From an uncultured Desulfobulbaceae bacterium (lineage in GTDB: Bacteria; Desulfobacterota; Desulfobulbia; Desulfobulbales; BM004), in contig CAMYJP010000061.1 of NCBI GenBank assembly GCA_947258675.1, positions 1-15,700 on the forward strand: a DNA stretch of 15,700 nucleotides. The letters run 5' to 3'. Shown here in pieces: positions 15,022 to 15,700 of the stretch; within the stretch, counting starts at the first letter, position 1; each line of letters starts with the position of its first letter. The translations under genes were made by a program, and so were the position numbers. A model generated the notes under the pieces. The model was not told the DNA's origin and did no database searches. It saw only the letters and a program-made list of their open reading frames with translations.

Positions 15022-15273
15022 ATGACAAGAGATGAGATAAAAAATGTACTTCTTGAGATCATCAAAGATATTGACGAAGATGCTTCGTTGCATTTATTGA
15101 AGCCGGATCAGTCTCTGCGGGATCAGCTTGACCTTGACTCGATGGATTTCCTGGATATCGTTATGGAACTTCGTCGGCGTTATAAACTTCAGATACCCGA
15201 ACAGGACTACCTTGAATTTGAGACCCTGGATGGTTGTGTCAGTTACCTGACGCCCCGACTCAAAGATGTTTGA
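15022..15273 (+). CDS. Acyl carrier protein
   Basis: 83 residues with the four-helix ACP layout. The phosphopantetheine attachment site is Ser40 in LDLDSMDFLDIVMEL, which matches the DSL/DSM motif of carrier proteins. The C-terminal helix region ends in FETLDGCVSYL, the usual position of the T(V/L)xDxVxYL motif. AAGTAGGGA just before the ATG serves as the ribosome binding site. The D-S-M-D-F variant and the absence of a neighbouring fabF/fabD suggest a specialised carrier rather than the housekeeping AcpP of fatty acid synthesis. Its partner enzymes may lie beyond the right edge. The growing chain or substrate is unknown. Confidence 0.92.
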   Translation: MTRDEIKNVLLEIIKDIDEDASLHLLKPDQSLRDQLDLDSMDFLDIVMELRRRYKLQIPEQDYLEFETLDGCVSYLTPRLKDV

Positions 15274-15363
15274 ACCTCAGCAAACTCATTACTATTAATA
15301 CAAATGATTAGCTTTAATAGCTGATATCCATTCTGATCCTGCCTTTTGATCCCCTATCTTCTA

Positions 15364-15419
15364 TTGCCATATTCAATGTTGAGTGGTAAGAAAATTTCTA
15401 TTGTTCAACATGGTGGCAA
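15364..15419. repeat. Long imperfect inverted repeat in the non-coding right-hand region
   Basis: TTGCCA (15364-15369) pairs with TGGCAA (15414-15419), and ATGTTGA (15376-15382) pairs with TCAACAT (15405-15411), making a two-part stem of 13 pairs with a 6/2 interior loop and a 22-base top loop. The rest of 15274-15558 is A+T-rich and shows nothing I can name. Confidence 0.5.
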
Positions 15420-15558
15420 GTCATCTTGTTGCAGTACATCTGATAGTTTTCGGTTGATATTTCCCTCAATCCCTCCACCACATTATTTGTAATCAATGAC
15501 TAGATTATTTATTCTCGTTTGACCATAAAATTATTAATGCTTATATTTTAAGTTCAAC

Positions 15559-15602
15559 AGTAACCTCTTACCCTGGGGGGAGATAGTATGAAAGAGGTTG
15601 TT
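15559..15602 (+). promoter_or_regulatory. Hairpin presenting a ribosome binding site and start codon in its loop
   Basis: The arms 15559-15569 and 15592-15602 pair over 11 positions (AACCTCTT with AAGAGGTT plus three outer pairs, two of them G-U). The 22-base loop contains GGGGGGAG at 15575-15582 and the ATG at 15588. This would present the initiation site in a stem-loop whose 3' arm is coding sequence, a typical setting for translational control. Confidence 0.5.
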
Positions 15603-15620
15603 CTTAAAATGCCAAAGTAA
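15588..15620 (+). CDS. Ten-residue reading frame, possible leader peptide
   Basis: ATG 15588, preceded by a strong purine-rich ribosome binding site (GGGGGGAG), encodes MKEVVLKMPK and stops with TAA at 15618. The frame stays open after the stop for 26 codons up to the window edge. The alternatives are a real leader peptide of an attenuated operon, or the start of a longer gene cut by a nonsense codon. No runs of regulatory codons (Trp, His, Leu etc.) are present, so a classical amino-acid attenuator is not supported. Confidence 0.35.
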   Translation: MKEVVLKMPK

Positions 15621-15664
15621 GCCTTCAAAGGGGTCAAGCACCTCGTTGGGGGCTTTTGTGTTTT
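15619..15664 (+). terminator. Terminator-like hairpin after the short reading frame
   Basis: AAGCC (15619-15623) can pair with GGCTT (15651-15655), with a small CCTT/AAGG hairpin inside. The broken T-rich tail TTTTGTGTTTTC follows. It resembles an attenuator more than a strong terminator. The fold was judged by eye only. Confidence 0.35.
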
Positions 15665-15700
15665 CTTACCTTTCCGGTTGAACATGATAAAAATCATATC

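Noticed and set aside
15588..15698. Selenocysteine or recoding read-through of the short frame
   Set aside because: The stop is TAA, not TGA, and no SECIS-type hairpin or slippery heptamer stands at it.
1..15700. CRISPR arrays, tRNA or rRNA genes, insertion sequence transposases
   Set aside because: No regularly spaced direct repeats, no tRNA cloverleaf or rRNA core sequence and no transposase or integrase motifs were seen on either strand.

Overview
The window (about 44% G+C by eye) reads like chromosome of an anaerobic Desulfobacterota-type bacterium. The main clue is a three-gene, iron-sulfur-rich, modular glutamate synthase of the kind found in anaerobes and archaea, next to a DUF401 membrane protein. 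This assignment is an inference from gene content, not from a search.

Layout. 1-1986 (+) is the 3' part of a RelA/SpoT-homologue gene whose hydrolase residues are intact but whose synthetase motifs look degenerate. 2118-2829 (-) is aat, split by a one-base shift. 2905-4197 (-) is a DUF401 multi-pass membrane protein. 4298-9603 (-) is a complete glutamate synthase operon: an extended -10 promoter, then a class II glutamine amidotransferase, an FMN/Fe-S synthase subunit, and a GXGXG-GltD-ferredoxin fusion, ending in a strong intrinsic terminator. Together these would release ammonia from glutamine, pass it to 2-oxoglutarate, and bring in electrons through FAD and several Fe-S clusters.

From about 10,000 to the right edge the genes are small, on the + strand and mostly unrelated to each other, like an accessory region. 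In order they are a D-lactate-dehydrogenase-like 2-hydroxyacid dehydrogenase, an ORF6N-domain gene broken by two one-base shifts, a DUF5996 gene whose C-terminus is lost through an internal deletion, a divergent aldo/keto-reductase-fold protein without the catalytic tetrad, an SRAP/YedK protein, a two-helix small membrane protein, and an acyl carrier protein. Two attC-like imperfect palindromes flank the aldo/keto reductase gene, and the first lies directly behind the DUF5996 gene. This suggests integron gene cassettes without a visible integrase.

The last 430 bases hold no ordinary gene. They do hold a long imperfect inverted repeat, and an 11-bp hairpin whose loop carries a strong ribosome binding site and the start codon of a ten-residue reading frame, followed by a terminator-like hairpin. 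This is a possible leader or attenuator for a gene beyond the window. The single-base shifts in aat and in the ORF6N gene all fall where changing one base of a homopolymer run restores the family sequence, so some of the apparent damage may be assembly error. The DUF5996 deletion cannot be explained that way.
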